DNA of 64,000 nt from Pseudoalteromonas holothuriae. GTDB taxonomy: Bacteria > Pseudomonadota > Gammaproteobacteria > Enterobacterales > Alteromonadaceae. The notes below the pieces were generated by a model. The model saw nothing but the letters and a program-made list of their open reading frames with translations, did not search any database and was not told the DNA's origin. Shown piece by piece: positions 36,298 through 47,360 of this stretch; positions within the stretch are counted from its first letter, which is position 1, and every line of letters begins with the position of its first letter. The stretch covers positions 62,001 to 126,000 of the forward strand of contig NZ_CAMAPC010000008.1 of NCBI RefSeq assembly GCF_945859825.1. Direction: 5' to 3'. Made by a program: the position numbers and the translations under genes.

Positions 36298-38289
36298 ATG
36301 CCATCTCGCAAAGAACTTGCAAATGCAATCCGTGTTCTGTCAATGGATGCGGTTCAAAAGGCCAAATCTGGTCACCCTGGCGCCCCTATGGGTATGGCGG
36401 ATATCGCAGAGGTACTCTGGCGCGATTATCTAAAGCATAATCCAAGTAATCCACAATGGGCTGACAGAGACCGCTTTGTATTGTCAAACGGGCATGGTTC
36501 AATGCTGATTTATTCTTTGCTACATTTAAGTGGTTATGAGCTATCGATTGATGATTTGAAAAACTTTCGTCAAATGCACTCAAAAACACCAGGTCACCCA
36601 GAATATGGTTATGCACCAGGTATCGAAACAACAACTGGTCCATTAGGCCAAGGCATAACTAATGCAGTTGGTATGGCGATTGCTGAAAAATCGCTCGCAG
36701 CCCAATTTAATCGTGGCGAGCATGACATTGTAGATCATTACACCTATACCTTTTTAGGTGACGGTTGTTTAATGGAAGGGATTTCGCATGAAGCATGTTC
36801 GTTGGCAGGTACGCTAGGCTTAGGCAAGCTAATCGCGTTCTGGGATGATAACGGCATATCTATTGATGGCGAAGTTGAAGGTTGGTTTAGCGATGATACA
36901 CCAAAGCGTTTTGAAGCTTATGGATGGCATGTTATTGCCGGTGTAGATGGTCACGATAGTGACGCAATTACCGCTGCTATCGAAGCGGCGCGTGCTGAGT
37001 CAGATAAGCCAACATTAATTTGTTGTAAAACGGTGATTGGCTATGGCTCTCCAAATAAGTCTGGTAGTCATGATTGCCATGGTGCGCCATTGGGTGATGA
37101 TGAAATTAAAGCGTCGCGTGAGTTTCTAGGTTGGACGCATGGTGCGTTTGAAGTTCCTGAAGATATTTATGCCAAGTGGAATGCCACAGCGCGTGGTCAG
37201 CAACAGCAAAGCGAGTGGACAATTAAATTCACAGAATATCAGCTTGAGTATCCAGAACTGGCCGCTGAATTTGAACGTCGAATGAAAGGTGACTTGCCAG
37301 CAAATTGGCAGGAGCATACGCAAGGGTACATTGCGCAATTGCAAGCTAATCCAGCGAACCCTGCAACACGTAAAGCATCGCAAAATGCACTCAATGCATT
37401 CGGCCCTATTTTACCTGAATTTATGGGTGGCTCTGCAGATTTAGCGGGTTCTAACTTAACATTATGGGATCAGTCAAAAGGCCTAACTGCAGACGATGCC
37501 TCAGGTAACTATATCTTTTACGGTGTACGTGAGTTTGGTATGTCTGCCATTATGAATGGTATTGCACTGCATAAAGGGTTTGTGCCTTATGGTGCAACAT
37601 TCCTAATGTTTATGGAATATGCACGTAATGCAGTTCGTATGGCTGCACTGATGAAGCAGCCAAGCATTTTTGTATATACACATGACTCAATTGGTTTGGG
37701 GGAAGATGGGCCAACGCACCAGCCAGTAGAACAAATTGCCAGCATGCGTCTAACACCAAATTTAGTAAACTGGCGTCCGTGCGACCAAGTTGAATCAGCT
37801 GTTGCATGGCAGCAAGCGATTGAGCGCAAAGACGGTCCAACGTCACTTATCTTTACTCGTCAAGGCTTAGAGCAGCAAGCACGTGATGAGCAGCAAGTTC
37901 AAGCAATTAAGCAAGGCGGTTACGTACTAAGTTGTGACGAAAACCCTGAGCTTATTCTGATTGCTACTGGCTCAGAAGTTCAATTGACGGTTGATGCTGC
38001 CAAGGTGTTACGCGAGTCAGGTAAAAAGGTACGCGTTGTGTCTATGCCATCAACTGATGTATTTGATGCGCAATCTGCACAATACAAAGAAAGTGTACTG
38101 CCAAGTGCAGTATCTCGTCGTGTTGCAGTTGAAGCGGGCATTGCAGATTACTGGTACAAGTACGTAGGCTTAAATGGTGCCGTTGTTGGTATGAGCACCT
38201 TTGGTGAGTCAGCACCAGCAAATGAATTATTTGCACACTTTGGCTTTACCGTTGAAAACGTGGTAGCGAAAGCAAACAGCTTGTTTTAA
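36298..38289 (+). CDS. tkt: Transketolase
   Basis: A thiamine-diphosphate enzyme of the pentose phosphate pathway that moves two-carbon units between sugar phosphates. Marks are [13 protein letters not shown] at about 21-33, the ThDP motif [25 protein letters not shown] in the pyrimidine domain and [18 protein letters not shown]. The 663 residues equal E. coli TktA. AGGAG at 36288-36292 supports the ATG. It is divergent from metK and has its own terminator. Confidence 0.98.
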   Translation: MPSRKELANAIRVLSMDAVQKAKSGHPGAPMGMADIAEVLWRDYLKHNPSNPQWADRDRFVLSNGHGSMLIYSLLHLSGYELSIDDLKNFRQMHSKTPGHPEYGYAPGIETTTGPLGQGITNAVGMAIAEKSLAAQFNRGEHDIVDHYTYTFLGDGCLMEGISHEACSLAGTLGLGKLIAFWDDNGISIDGEVEGWFSDDTPKRFEAYGWHVIAGVDGHDSDAITAAIEAARAESDKPTLICCKTVIGYGSPNKSGSHDCHGAPLGDDEIKASREFLGWTHGAFEVPEDIYAKWNATARGQQQQSEWTIKFTEYQLEYPELAAEFERRMKGDLPANWQEHTQGYIAQLQANPANPATRKASQNALNAFGPILPEFMGGSADLAGSNLTLWDQSKGLTADDASGNYIFYGVREFGMSAIMNGIALHKGFVPYGATFLMFMEYARNAVRMAALMKQPSIFVYTHDSIGLGEDGPTHQPVEQIASMRLTPNLVNWRPCDQVESAVAWQQAIERKDGPTSLIFTRQGLEQQARDEQQVQAIKQGGYVLSCDENPELILIATGSEVQLTVDAAKVLRESGKKVRVVSMPSTDVFDAQSAQYKESVLPSAVSRRVAVEAGIADYWYKYVGLNGAVVGMSTFGESAPANELFAHFGFTVENVVAKANSLF

Positions 38290-38336
38290 TCGCACTCTAC
38301 TGAATACAGTAGATTGTTAGACATAAACAATGATGT

Positions 38337-38362
38337 AAAAACCCGCTTCGGCGGGTTTTTTA
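38337..38362 (+). terminator. Rho-independent terminator of tkt
   Basis: AAAACCCGC, the stable TTCG tetraloop, then GCGGGTTTT and more T (38337-38361). The stem has ten pairs and is a strong terminator. Confidence 0.92.
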
Positions 38363-38403
38363 TACCCAAGATTTGCTAAAGATTAAAGTTGCAGTTTGCA
38401 CTA

Positions 38404-38480
38404 ATACCAGTTTTATTAAGCATTGAATATTCAAGCGAACTTTATGACTCATAAGCTGCGTTTAATACTATGTGTGGTAT
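38404..38480. repeat. Short element related to MITE-like family 2
   Basis: It begins ATACCAGTTTTATTAA, shares ATGACTCAT and about 60 bases of recognisable similarity with the left part of the element at 52085, and ends with GGTAT. It lies in the 307-base gap between tkt and the chemoreceptor gene, which otherwise holds only two terminators. Confidence 0.55.
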
Positions 38481-38550
38481 AACTCAAATTATTTATTGGG
38501 CAAATTCGCTTATCCAGAGCAGGGGTTAGCTTATAGTAACTGCACTAAAA

Positions 38551-38575
38551 AAGCGCCATTAAGGCGCTTATCAAG
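38551..38575 (-). terminator. Terminator of the chemoreceptor gene
   Basis: AAGCGCC (38551-38557) and GGCGCTT (38563-38569) form a hairpin. Read on the minus strand it is followed by a T7 tract, 28 bases after the chemoreceptor stop. Confidence 0.85.
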
Positions 38576-38596
38576 AATCCGATAAATTTTACCAGT

Positions 38597-40612
38597 CTAA
38601 ACTTTAAATTGCTCAACCGATTGACGTAACTCTTCTGCCAGCTTTGCCACTTCACTACTTGAAATTGACGTTTGACTGGCACCTTCAGCTGTTTGCTCGG
38701 CAATAGATACAATAGACTCAAGACGCTCACTGATCTCTTGTGCAACTTGTTGCTGCTCGTTGGCTGCATTGGATATCTCTTCACTCACATCATGCGCTTG
38801 TGATACTGCTTGCGTAATTGAGTTTAGCGCATCGTTTGCAAGGTCGCTTTTCTCTACACAAGATTCAGCTTGCTGTTTGCCTTTAGACATGGCTCTAACT
38901 GCTTCTTCGGCACCCGCTTGGAGTGATTCAATCATAGACTGAATTTCTTGCGTAGATTCTTGCGTTTTGCTCGCTAATGAGCGAACTTCATCTGCAACGA
39001 CAGCAAAACCACGGCCTTGTTCACCAGCTCGGGCTGCTTCAATCGCTGCATTGAGCGCTAGCAAGTTCGTTTGTTCAGCAATACCACGGATCACATCTAA
39101 GATACCGCCAATAGATGCACTGTCTTGATGGAGCTTATTGATAACGCCTGAGGCTTCATCTACCTCTTTTGCAAGTTGTTCAATGGTATGTTTATTATCG
39201 TAAGAAATACCTTTAACTCTTTCAGCTTCTTTATCCGCATTTTTTATCTCAAGCAATGCTTGATGTGCGCTGTTGCTCACACCGTGCGAGGTACTACTCA
39301 TTTCGGTTGTTGCAGTAGCCGCTTGTTCAACTTGCGCCTGTTGGTTACGAATCGCTTGGCTTGATTCATTGGTAATGGTTGATGTTTCTTCAGACGCTGC
39401 AGCAAGTTGTGTGGAGCGAGAGACGATGCCTGTAATTAGCTCACGTAAACTACTAATCAAGGTATTACAGCTACGAGATAGCTCACCAAACTCATCCCGA
39501 GCAGAGTCATCTAACTTCTGAGTCATGTCACCACCGGCAACAATAGTTAAAACTCGATTGACTTCAGATAGTGGCTTGGTAATTAAGTTGACAGTAATAT
39601 AGGCCACAACAATGGCGATTAAGGTCGCGACTATCATGCCAACCCAAGTCCATAGATTTGCCGCATTCACATCTTGTCGCACGTCTTGTTGCAAATTGAA
39701 TGCAACTTTACTTGCTTCGTCTAGTAGCTCATCAAGCTGTTTTAAAGCTGCTTGGGTAGTTTGCTCAGAATCTTGTAATTCCTTGCGAGTCATGTCGATG
39801 GCATTAATCAATCGCTTTTTGTTTTCAAATAAGCTTTGATTACCTGTTACTTGCTTTTCAAGGGCGCCATAGTACGACTCTAAATCTGCAAATAAGTCAG
39901 CATCTAGTGCTAATACTGGGCCTTTCATTAGGTCCATATTACGTGCAAGCTCACCAATTAAATATTCTTGATCTTTTTTAACGATAGAGAGTGTGTTCAA
40001 GTTAGTAATCGTTAGCATGTCAGTACTATTAGTTACCATAGATGAAAAGTTATTTTCCATACTAGTTGCAGCTTGGTAAGCGCGTGTACTTTGCTCTTTT
40101 AACTCATCTAGGTCAATAATATCCAAAACCACCGTGGTGGCATCTTCAGCACTTATCTCTATTTCTTCTAATTGTGACTTAAGCGTTTTACGCAACTCAA
40201 GTTCAAGTGCCTTATCTTTTTTTAAGCTGGCAACAGATTTAGAAAAAGTGGCAAAGGTTTTCCCAACATCGCGTGCATTGTTAGCCAATTTAGGACTATC
40301 TTGTACAACTTGCTTTAATTGGGAGTAGGTTTTTTCAAACGCTCTTTGTCTTTTATCAAACTGGGTTTTTAAATTATTCAGCTCAGCAGGTGTTTGCGCA
40401 TAAAAAGTGCCTTGTGCCATTTTGCTCATCAATGAAAATTCAACTTGCAGTTCTGAGCTTTTATCTAGCGCGGGCAGAGATAGTCGATTGACCTGTTGTG
40501 TCGAGCTATCGATATTTGCAATCCGTAGCAACGAGTTTCCGCCAATTAACAGCAGTAAAAGAGTGATAAAAATAAAACCACCCCAAATTCTTTGGCTAAC
40601 AGTCAAGTTCAT
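38597..40612 (-). CDS. Methyl-accepting chemotaxis protein
   Basis: A 671-residue chemoreceptor. The first membrane helix is about 10-30, a long helical periplasmic domain about 31-317, the second helix about 318-343, HAMP about 344-396 and the cytoplasmic signalling domain to the end, with the hairpin tip [20 protein letters not shown] and [15 protein letters not shown]. The ligand domain of about 285 residues is almost all helix, which suits a helical bimodular sensor. The ligand is unknown. The gene stands alone with its own terminator and is not near che genes. Confidence 0.94.
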   Translation of the reverse strand: MNLTVSQRIWGGFIFITLLLLLIGGNSLLRIANIDSSTQQVNRLSLPALDKSSELQVEFSLMSKMAQGTFYAQTPAELNNLKTQFDKRQRAFEKTYSQLKQVVQDSPKLANNARDVGKTFATFSKSVASLKKDKALELELRKTLKSQLEEIEISAEDATTVVLDIIDLDELKEQSTRAYQAATSMENNFSSMVTNSTDMLTITNLNTLSIVKKDQEYLIGELARNMDLMKGPVLALDADLFADLESYYGALEKQVTGNQSLFENKKRLINAIDMTRKELQDSEQTTQAALKQLDELLDEASKVAFNLQQDVRQDVNAANLWTWVGMIVATLIAIVVAYITVNLITKPLSEVNRVLTIVAGGDMTQKLDDSARDEFGELSRSCNTLISSLRELITGIVSRSTQLAAASEETSTITNESSQAIRNQQAQVEQAATATTEMSSTSHGVSNSAHQALLEIKNADKEAERVKGISYDNKHTIEQLAKEVDEASGVINKLHQDSASIGGILDVIRGIAEQTNLLALNAAIEAARAGEQGRGFAVVADEVRSLASKTQESTQEIQSMIESLQAGAEEAVRAMSKGKQQAESCVEKSDLANDALNSITQAVSQAHDVSEEISNAANEQQQVAQEISERLESIVSIAEQTAEGASQTSISSSEVAKLAEELRQSVEQFKV

Positions 40613-40728
40613 ACAGGTTCCATAAATTTACTAATAGGATTGAATAACTTATCGGTCACATTAAGGATAAGTTAAGTATTTTATAGCAGATACGTTTAAA
40701 AAATTCAGTAAAACCAGATAAGTTTACC

Positions 40729-41529
40729 TCATTTGCATGAAAAATGCTCACCTGATGTTAAATCCATTAATGTCATCGGGCCACCCCACACACATCCAGT
40801 ATCTAAAGCAATCACATTTTTTAAGTTAGTTTTCCCTTCAAGGGCTGCCCAATGTCCAAAAACATAGCGAGTTGTATCTTGCGCAAAGCGTTTATCTGCA
40901 AACCAAGGTTTTAAGCTATCAGATGACTCAGCAGGACCTTTATGCCTGAGATCCAATTGATTATCTTTGTCAACAAAGCGCATACGTGTAAACACATTGA
41001 CAATGGTTTTGAATTTATCAAACTGACTTAGCTCGTTTAATTCACCATTAGGACATTGGCCATACATGTTTGCAAAAAAGTTCATGCTATTTTTTGATTG
41101 ATAGCATTGTTTTGCAAAGTCAGCAAGTTGTAAAGCTTGCTGAATACTCCAATTAGGATGTATTCCTGCATGAGATATAAATGTATCAAGCTTTGGTAAA
41201 AAAATAGCTAATGGCTGGCTTTGTAACATCGATATATATTGTGGCAATTTTTTACTGGCAAATACGCCTTCTAATCTGTCTTTAGCATTGGGGGCTTTGC
41301 TTAGGTACGCACAGGCCAAAAAGTGCAGATCGTGATTGCCTAGTGTAATGGTAATGGCATTTTGGTTAACGCACAAAAAGTCTAAACAAGCTTGTGAATC
41401 AGGCCCTCGTGCAACAATATCTCCTACTAGATAGAGGTGATCTTGGCTTGGGTTGAAATCTACAATATCTAAAAGCTGCATAAATGGTTTATAGCAGCCT
41501 TGTAGATCTCCAATTGCATATTGAGCCAT
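40729..41529 (-). CDS. apaH: Symmetrical bis(5'-nucleosyl)-tetraphosphatase
   Basis: Cleaves diadenosine tetraphosphate to two ADP and removes Np4-type RNA caps. The calcineurin-like metal motifs are GDLQGC at 7-12, GDIVARGP and GNHDLHF. At 266 residues it is close to the E. coli protein. It is the last gene of the lptD-surA-pdxA-rsmA-apaG-apaH cluster and lies seven bases after apaG. Confidence 0.96.
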   Translation of the reverse strand: MAQYAIGDLQGCYKPFMQLLDIVDFNPSQDHLYLVGDIVARGPDSQACLDFLCVNQNAITITLGNHDLHFLACAYLSKAPNAKDRLEGVFASKKLPQYISMLQSQPLAIFLPKLDTFISHAGIHPNWSIQQALQLADFAKQCYQSKNSMNFFANMYGQCPNGELNELSQFDKFKTIVNVFTRMRFVDKDNQLDLRHKGPAESSDSLKPWFADKRFAQDTTRYVFGHWAALEGKTNLKNVIALDTGCVWGGPMTLMDLTSGEHFSCK

Positions 41530-41536
41530 AATAAAG

Positions 41537-41926
41537 CTAGTGTAAAATGTTTGGACAGGCTAAACGAAATACGGCAACCGGGGCTTCAAATTCACTGCCA
41601 AATTCGTTACGCATAACGTAATGGCCTTGCATGGTGCCAATAGGGGTGTCCAGTACTGCGCCACTGGTGTATTTATAGCTTTCGCCAGGGCCAATGGTTG
41701 GTGTTTCTCCTACAACGCCTTCACCTTCTACTTCCGTTTCTTTACCGTTTGCATCAGTAATTAACCAATACCGACTATAAAGTTTGGCACTACACAAACT
41801 ATGATTTTTGATAGTGATTGTATAGGCAAATACAAATTTGTCTTTTTCAGGCTGTGACTGGGCTTCTACATAAAAAGTTTCTACAGAAACTTTAATCGGT
41901 GAGCCAATATTACTGCTTGTTGTCAT
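41537..41926 (-). CDS. apaG: ApaG protein
   Basis: A 129-residue beta-sandwich protein of the ApaG family. Family marks are [22 protein letters not shown] and [22 protein letters not shown]. Its exact role is unclear; effects on Co2+ resistance and Mg2+ efflux are reported for the family. The start overlaps the rsmA stop by 17 bases, so it is cotranslated. Confidence 0.95.
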   Translation of the reverse strand: MTTSSNIGSPIKVSVETFYVEAQSQPEKDKFVFAYTITIKNHSLCSAKLYSRYWLITDANGKETEVEGEGVVGETPTIGPGESYKYTSGAVLDTPIGTMQGHYVMRNEFGSEFEAPVAVFRLACPNILH

Positions 41927-42716
41927 AAATCCAATTAGCTATATCTATAAATTGTGCAAGGGATAGGTTTTCAGCGCGTTTAGATGCATCTATACCCAAT
42001 TGTGCCATTTCATCGCTTGTTAGTAAATTAGATAAACTATTACGTAACGTTTTGCGGCGTTGATTAAAGGCTTCTAAACAAACTGTGTTTAGAATTTTAG
42101 TGCTTTTAGCACTGCGTTGCTCTGGCTTTTTTGGGATTAAACGAATAACAGCAGAGTCTACTTTTGGTGCAGGCTTAAAGCACTCTGGTGGTACATCAAT
42201 CACCGGCATTGCATGACAATAATACTGAGTCATGACGCTTAAGCGACCAAACGCTTTAGAGTCAGGGCTTGCAACCATGCGTTTTACGACTTCTTTTTGC
42301 AGCATAAAATGCATGTGCTCTACATTGTCTGCAAATTCGAATAAGTGAAACAGCAGCGGTGTAGAGACGTTGTAAGGTAAATTACCGAAAATTTTAAGCT
42401 TCTCATCGCCTTTAATTAAGCTAGAAAAATCGAACTTCATGGCATCGCCTTGATGAACGGTAAGCTTGGGTCCCATAAACGGATGGTGAATTAGACGCTC
42501 TGCGAGATCTTTATCTAGTTCAACAACTGTAAGGTGACCACTTAAATCAACAACTGGTTCTGTAATGGCACCGAGGCCTGGGCCGATTTCGACTAAATGA
42601 TCGGCAGGTTTTGGGTCTATGGCGGTAACAATTTTATCGATGATCATATCATCGTTTAAAAAGTTTTGACCAAAACGTTTACGGGCACGGTGGCCTAAGT
42701 GTACTTTGTCTGTCAT
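41910..42716 (-). CDS. rsmA: 16S rRNA dimethyladenosine transferase RsmA (KsgA)
   Basis: Dimethylates two adjacent adenosines near the 3' end of 16S rRNA during small-subunit maturation. SAM-binding motifs are VEIGPGLGA at 42-50 and the catalytic NLPYN at 112-116. RKRFGQNFL near the N-terminus is typical. The 268 residues are normal. It overlaps pdxA by four bases and apaG by 17. Confidence 0.97.
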   Translation of the reverse strand: MTDKVHLGHRARKRFGQNFLNDDMIIDKIVTAIDPKPADHLVEIGPGLGAITEPVVDLSGHLTVVELDKDLAERLIHHPFMGPKLTVHQGDAMKFDFSSLIKGDEKLKIFGNLPYNVSTPLLFHLFEFADNVEHMHFMLQKEVVKRMVASPDSKAFGRLSVMTQYYCHAMPVIDVPPECFKPAPKVDSAVIRLIPKKPEQRSAKSTKILNTVCLEAFNQRRKTLRNSLSNLLTSDEMAQLGIDASKRAENLSLAQFIDIANWIYDNKQ

Positions 42717-43705
42717 GAACTCTGTGCTTTTTCAGTGGCGAGCTTAATAGCTTCGCGAATAGCTAAATCAAAACTACCCACCTCAATATCGTTAGTTGCT
42801 GCTAAATCGAGTGCAGTACCGTGATCAACCGAGGTGCGAATAAAGGGTAATCCCAGTGTGATATTTACTGAGTTACCAAATCCTTTATATTTTAACACAG
42901 GTAAGCCTTGATCGTGATACATAGCGAGTACCGCATCGGCATTATCTAAATATTTAGCTTGAAATAAAGTATCTGCGGGCAATGGACCGATAAAGTTCAT
43001 ACCTTGTTGGTTAAGCGTATTCAGTGTAGGTGTAATGGTATCTATTTCTTCTTTCCCTAAATGGCCGTCTTCACCTGCATGCGGGTTCAGGCCACAAACC
43101 AACACTCTTGGCTTATCAATTCCAAACTTATTTTTTAAATCGTCATGAAGTATTGAGGCAACCTTAGTTAAGCGTTCTTTAGTTACGGCTCTAGACACAT
43201 ATTCTAGAGGGATATGTGTTGTGACAAGTGCAACTCTTAGTCCCTCAGTAGCAAGCATCATCACAACATCTGATGTACCTGACTGTTGTGCAAAATACTC
43301 AGTGTGCCCACTAAAGGAGATACCCGCTCGATTGATAATACCTTTATGTACAGGGCCTGTAACCACTGCATCGAAAGTACCATCCATGTTTTTTTCAGAT
43401 GCCAAACGCAGAGTTTCCAACACGTATAGACCATTTATTTCGTCTAGTATGCCAGGTGTTACAGCACCGCCTTTATTTACTTGTAAGTAATATAAGCAGC
43501 CTGGTGGAGCTGGTTGGGGCTCATCATCAGCGTTAAACTCTAACATTGTGATACTCGCCCCAAGCTCTTTGGCACGTTGTTCTATAACTGTTTTGTCTAC
43601 AACTGCGACAAGCTGCACAGGCCAGCTTTTTTGTACAAGTTTAATAACTAAGTCAGGACCAATACCTGCAGGCTCACCCGGCGTAATCGCAATTCTTAAT
43701 GTCAT
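42713..43705 (-). CDS. pdxA: 4-hydroxythreonine-4-phosphate dehydrogenase
   Basis: Oxidises 4-hydroxythreonine 4-phosphate with NAD+ in pyridoxal 5'-phosphate synthesis. Metal-binding histidines are in [14 protein letters not shown] and [21 protein letters not shown] opens the protein. The 330 residues are typical. It sits 11 bases after surA and overlaps rsmA, the usual order in gammaproteobacteria. Confidence 0.97.
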   Translation of the reverse strand: MTLRIAITPGEPAGIGPDLVIKLVQKSWPVQLVAVVDKTVIEQRAKELGASITMLEFNADDEPQPAPPGCLYYLQVNKGGAVTPGILDEINGLYVLETLRLASEKNMDGTFDAVVTGPVHKGIINRAGISFSGHTEYFAQQSGTSDVVMMLATEGLRVALVTTHIPLEYVSRAVTKERLTKVASILHDDLKNKFGIDKPRVLVCGLNPHAGEDGHLGKEEIDTITPTLNTLNQQGMNFIGPLPADTLFQAKYLDNADAVLAMYHDQGLPVLKYKGFGNSVNITLGLPFIRTSVDHGTALDLAATNDIEVGSFDLAIREAIKLATEKAQSS

Positions 43706-43716
43706 AACGTATCTAC

Positions 43717-45009
43717 TTACTCTGTGGCAAAAACATCGATGTGAGCTTGCTCTCTAATTTCACTTTGCCATTTAAAGGCTTCTTCTTTGAACTTTCGATT
43801 GTACAGTAGACCGTGTGCACGGTTGAGCTTTGCTTGCTCTGTTTTATCGGCAACACGTTTTTCAAGAAGCTGAACAATATGCCAACCGAAACTGCTTCTA
43901 AATGGTTCACTTATTTCATCTTTTTCTAATGAGGAAAGCGCTTTAGTAAAAGCTGGGACGTAAGTTGTTGGGTCAGTCCAATCATACTCACCACCTTTAA
44001 GTGCAGACCCCGGATCCTCTGAGTGCTCTTTGGCTAGTTCTGCAAAGTCAGCGGTGCCGGCTCGTAGGTCTTTAACAAACCCAGTTAGCATTTGCTTGGC
44101 TTTTTCTTCGCTGAGAATAATTGATGGTTTGATTAGTATATGTCTAGAGCGTACTTCTGTGGTTTCTACAACTTTACGGCCACGAATGTCTTGGATTTTT
44201 AATACATGAAAACCAGCACCAGAGCGAACAGGACCGATAATGTCGCCTTTCTTCTTTCCTTTAACAGCTTCTGCAAATAGTGATGGCATTTCATTTATAC
44301 TCATCCAGCCTAGTTGTCCACCTTCTAATGCCTTTGGGCCGCTAGAGGATGCAATCGCGATGCGTTTAAACTCTTTTCCTTCGTTTAAAAATTCGATTAC
44401 TTTATTGGCACGCGTGCCCGCATCCTCAATTTCTTCAGGTGTCGCTTTACTTGGAATTTTAACTAAGATATGACCTAAGTCGAACTCTTCAGAACTGCCT
44501 GTTTGCTCAGATAAGATTTTCTGTAAGTTTGCTATCTCACGTGGGCTGATGTATACACGGCGGTCGACATTCGCGCGTCTAACTTGGCTGATGGTAATTT
44601 CTTTGCGAATTTGTTCTCGATATTCTTGAAAACTCTCGCCGCTGGCTTCAACTGTTTTTCTTAAATCAGCAATGGTGCCAGCTTGCTCTGATGCAATGTT
44701 TGCCAAAGTTTGATCAAGCTGCGCATCAGATATTTCCATCCCCATACGTTCAGCTAACTGTAGCATAAGCGTTTGATCCACTAAGCGATCTACGGCTTGA
44801 ATACGCAGGGTCTTATCGGATGGTAGCTCTGTACTTTGTTGTTTAGCTTGTTCTTTTACGCGTGTAATAATTTGATCCACTTCACTTTCTAAAATAACCC
44901 CATCATTTACAGTGGCGACTACTTTATCAATTTGCACTCGCTCAGCGAACGCATTTTGGTGAATACTAAGCCCAACGAGGGCAACCAATAACAGCTTTTT
45001 AAAATTCAT
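43717..45009 (-). CDS. surA: Periplasmic chaperone and peptidyl-prolyl isomerase SurA
   Basis: Guides outer-membrane proteins, including LptD, through the periplasm. It has a signal peptide ([17 protein letters not shown], about 5-21), a SurA N-terminal chaperone domain (about 25-165), two parvulin domains (about 172-275 and 285-388, each with the RHILIK or LGHILVK start) and a C-terminal helix. The 430 residues match the family. It follows lptD by 16 bases, so client and chaperone are made together. Confidence 0.97.
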   Translation of the reverse strand: MNFKKLLLVALVGLSIHQNAFAERVQIDKVVATVNDGVILESEVDQIITRVKEQAKQQSTELPSDKTLRIQAVDRLVDQTLMLQLAERMGMEISDAQLDQTLANIASEQAGTIADLRKTVEASGESFQEYREQIRKEITISQVRRANVDRRVYISPREIANLQKILSEQTGSSEEFDLGHILVKIPSKATPEEIEDAGTRANKVIEFLNEGKEFKRIAIASSSGPKALEGGQLGWMSINEMPSLFAEAVKGKKKGDIIGPVRSGAGFHVLKIQDIRGRKVVETTEVRSRHILIKPSIILSEEKAKQMLTGFVKDLRAGTADFAELAKEHSEDPGSALKGGEYDWTDPTTYVPAFTKALSSLEKDEISEPFRSSFGWHIVQLLEKRVADKTEQAKLNRAHGLLYNRKFKEEAFKWQSEIREQAHIDVFATE

Positions 45010-45025
45010 AATGTTCTAATATTTA

Positions 45026-47272
45026 TTAATTATTCAAAAAATAAGGGCGGCGATAGCTGAACAAGCCTTGTTGTAGTACTTGTTCAATATCGTAGTTTGA
45101 CTTACCACCTAAGCCTTTAAGTACAAAACTTATACCTATGCTGGAGTCAAACTGTGCGTCATCTTGGTGTATGGTACGATTTAAGTCGGTTTCAATCTGT
45201 CTTTTACCTGTTAATTGAATTGCCCAGCAGCAACTTTCATAGCGCACGCCGGCAAATACTTCTACACTTCGTCCGGTTGTTAAGTCTCGGTGATAGCTTG
45301 CGATCATCTGCCAATTATCATTAATTGGTAAGCTGCTAAACAAGCCAACTTGATCTATTTCATACCCTGAGACATCGCTTGCATAACGATGGTTCAATTG
45401 AACTAGCTTATTATTATCACCTTTATAATCCAACGTGGTATGTGATTCTATGAGTTCTTTTGCGTCTGCATCATACTGTATGCCAGCAGAGAAGTACCAA
45501 CGCCTGTGCCAATGTATCATGGTTTGGGCTGCAAACAAGGCATTATAGTTTGTTTGGTTATCAAAACTTTGTGCACTTGGTTTTACACCATCTTCTAGAT
45601 AAATAATTTGTCCAGCACTGAAATTAAAACGCTCTTGATTTCTATCATCAAATATTCGAGTGGTTGCACCAAGTGTAATTTGGTTTGCTTGAGCAATTCT
45701 ATCTACACCCGAAAAGCGTTGTTCTCGAAATAGGCCATAGAAGTCATCTTGCATTTTTGTCGTATCAAATAAACCTATATTTTCTTGGTTTCTTTCTGGC
45801 GTATACAGATATTGAACTTGAGGCTCAAGTGTTTGCGTGCCATTAAGTAAGAAAAGCTGGGTATCACGTTCAAAATTAAGCTGTCCATGAATACGAACTT
45901 TGGGCATAGTCCTTGAAACATCAAAATTATACACGGTGTTTTGTAAATCACCTTTTTGCTCATAACGCGTGTGTAAAAGGCTTACTTCGCTTAGCAGCGA
46001 CCATGCGGTGTTGTTAATGCTAAAGCTTGCTTTGGGTTCTATATGAAAGCGTGAAGCTTCTTCAATTAATAGTTCGCTATTGCTAAAGTAGCTAAACTCA
46101 CCTTGCAAGTTAAAATCAAGTCCTAGGGCATTGTATGCCTCTCGGTTTCGCCAAGTAATCTGCGGTAATGCGGCGTAAGATTCTGTATGATCTCCGAGAA
46201 CTTCAAAGTTTTGTAGCTTTATATCTGTTAACCAATGCTCGCCTAAATAACTTAATACTGCGGTTCTATCGAGCTGCGTGCCGGTTTCATTTGCATACTC
46301 AGAAGTAAGATCAGTGAGGTAATTATCATCACTTACGTTAGTTATATCAAAACGTAAGCGCCAGTTATCACTGAGGTAACTTTGTTGGTTCCAGTGAACT
46401 AAATATCGCTCGTCTAAATGAGGCTCTGAGTCATCTTTTTCTAAAAACTCAATACCAAGTTGGCCGGTATGTTGCTCTGTTAGATAGCGAAATTCACTGT
46501 TTAATTGCACCCCTTGGTTTGACATATAGCGGGGTGATAAAGTTGCGTCAAAATTAGGTGCTATATTCCAATAATAAGGTAATACAATCTCTAAGCCATA
46601 ACGGCTCGAAGGTGCTATTTTAGGCATTAACAATCCAGATTTACGTCTATCATCAATAGGGAACGTAAAATAAGGAATATATAACACGGGTGTGTTGAGT
46701 ATTTTTAATACCGCGTTACGTGTTTCACCCCACCCCTCATACTTTGACAAAGTAATACTATCAGCTTCTAGCTCCCAAAATGGTTGCTGTGCAGGGCATG
46801 TGGTAAAACTTGAATTAATTAATGATATTTTGCTTTGTGATGCTGACAGCTTTTCAGCTCCACCATGACCGAGTTGTTGTGTTAATTGGTAGTCAGCGCC
46901 GAGTAAGCTGATTTCAGTATTATCTAAATCAGCATATAGTGCGTTGGCATTTACGTCGCTAAAAAGGTCTTGATAGCGAAGAGGGCCTGTCGCATTAAGT
47001 AAACCTTGTTTTTTATCAATGAGCGCGCTGCTTGCAAATAGCGACATTTTATTAGTGTTGATAACGACATTACCTGAAAACTCAGCACTATCTTTGCCTT
47101 GCATCTCAACATCATCGGCTTGAATATCAATGGCATTGTTAGGTAATGAGCTTAAAGGTTGCCATGCTAAAGGTTGCAAGTGCTGGCCACATAGTTTAGG
47201 TGTAAACTCTGACTCAGCTATCGCGTTGGTACTGAAAATTACAGTTGCGATAACGCCCCATGCTTTGCTCAT
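45026..47272 (-). CDS. lptD: LPS-assembly protein LptD
   Basis: The outer-membrane translocon that inserts LPS into the outer leaflet with LptE. After a signal peptide (about 1-19) comes an N-terminal beta-jellyroll OstA domain (about 40-165), then a large beta-barrel. The four cysteines used for the essential disulfides are present: C28, C159 and the pair C681-C682 (ESCCWAIQL). At 748 residues it is similar to E. coli LptD. It starts the minus-strand operon and is divergent from amgK over 88 bases. Confidence 0.97.
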   Translation of the reverse strand: MSKAWGVIATVIFSTNAIAESEFTPKLCGQHLQPLAWQPLSSLPNNAIDIQADDVEMQGKDSAEFSGNVVINTNKMSLFASSALIDKKQGLLNATGPLRYQDLFSDVNANALYADLDNTEISLLGADYQLTQQLGHGGAEKLSASQSKISLINSSFTTCPAQQPFWELEADSITLSKYEGWGETRNAVLKILNTPVLYIPYFTFPIDDRRKSGLLMPKIAPSSRYGLEIVLPYYWNIAPNFDATLSPRYMSNQGVQLNSEFRYLTEQHTGQLGIEFLEKDDSEPHLDERYLVHWNQQSYLSDNWRLRFDITNVSDDNYLTDLTSEYANETGTQLDRTAVLSYLGEHWLTDIKLQNFEVLGDHTESYAALPQITWRNREAYNALGLDFNLQGEFSYFSNSELLIEEASRFHIEPKASFSINNTAWSLLSEVSLLHTRYEQKGDLQNTVYNFDVSRTMPKVRIHGQLNFERDTQLFLLNGTQTLEPQVQYLYTPERNQENIGLFDTTKMQDDFYGLFREQRFSGVDRIAQANQITLGATTRIFDDRNQERFNFSAGQIIYLEDGVKPSAQSFDNQTNYNALFAAQTMIHWHRRWYFSAGIQYDADAKELIESHTTLDYKGDNNKLVQLNHRYASDVSGYEIDQVGLFSSLPINDNWQMIASYHRDLTTGRSVEVFAGVRYESCCWAIQLTGKRQIETDLNRTIHQDDAQFDSSIGISFVLKGLGGKSNYDIEQVLQQGLFSYRRPYFLNN

Positions 47273-47360
47273 TTATTAACCTTGAACGCCGTTGTTTATA
47301 TATAAGCAAGACATGATAAAGTAAAACTTGGCGAAATACAGTAATTAAGAGTGGAATTTT

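Noticed and set aside
39273-39521. Plus-strand frames opposite the chemoreceptor gene
   Set aside because: Serine- and cysteine-rich translations typical of antisense reading of a helical coiled-coil gene.
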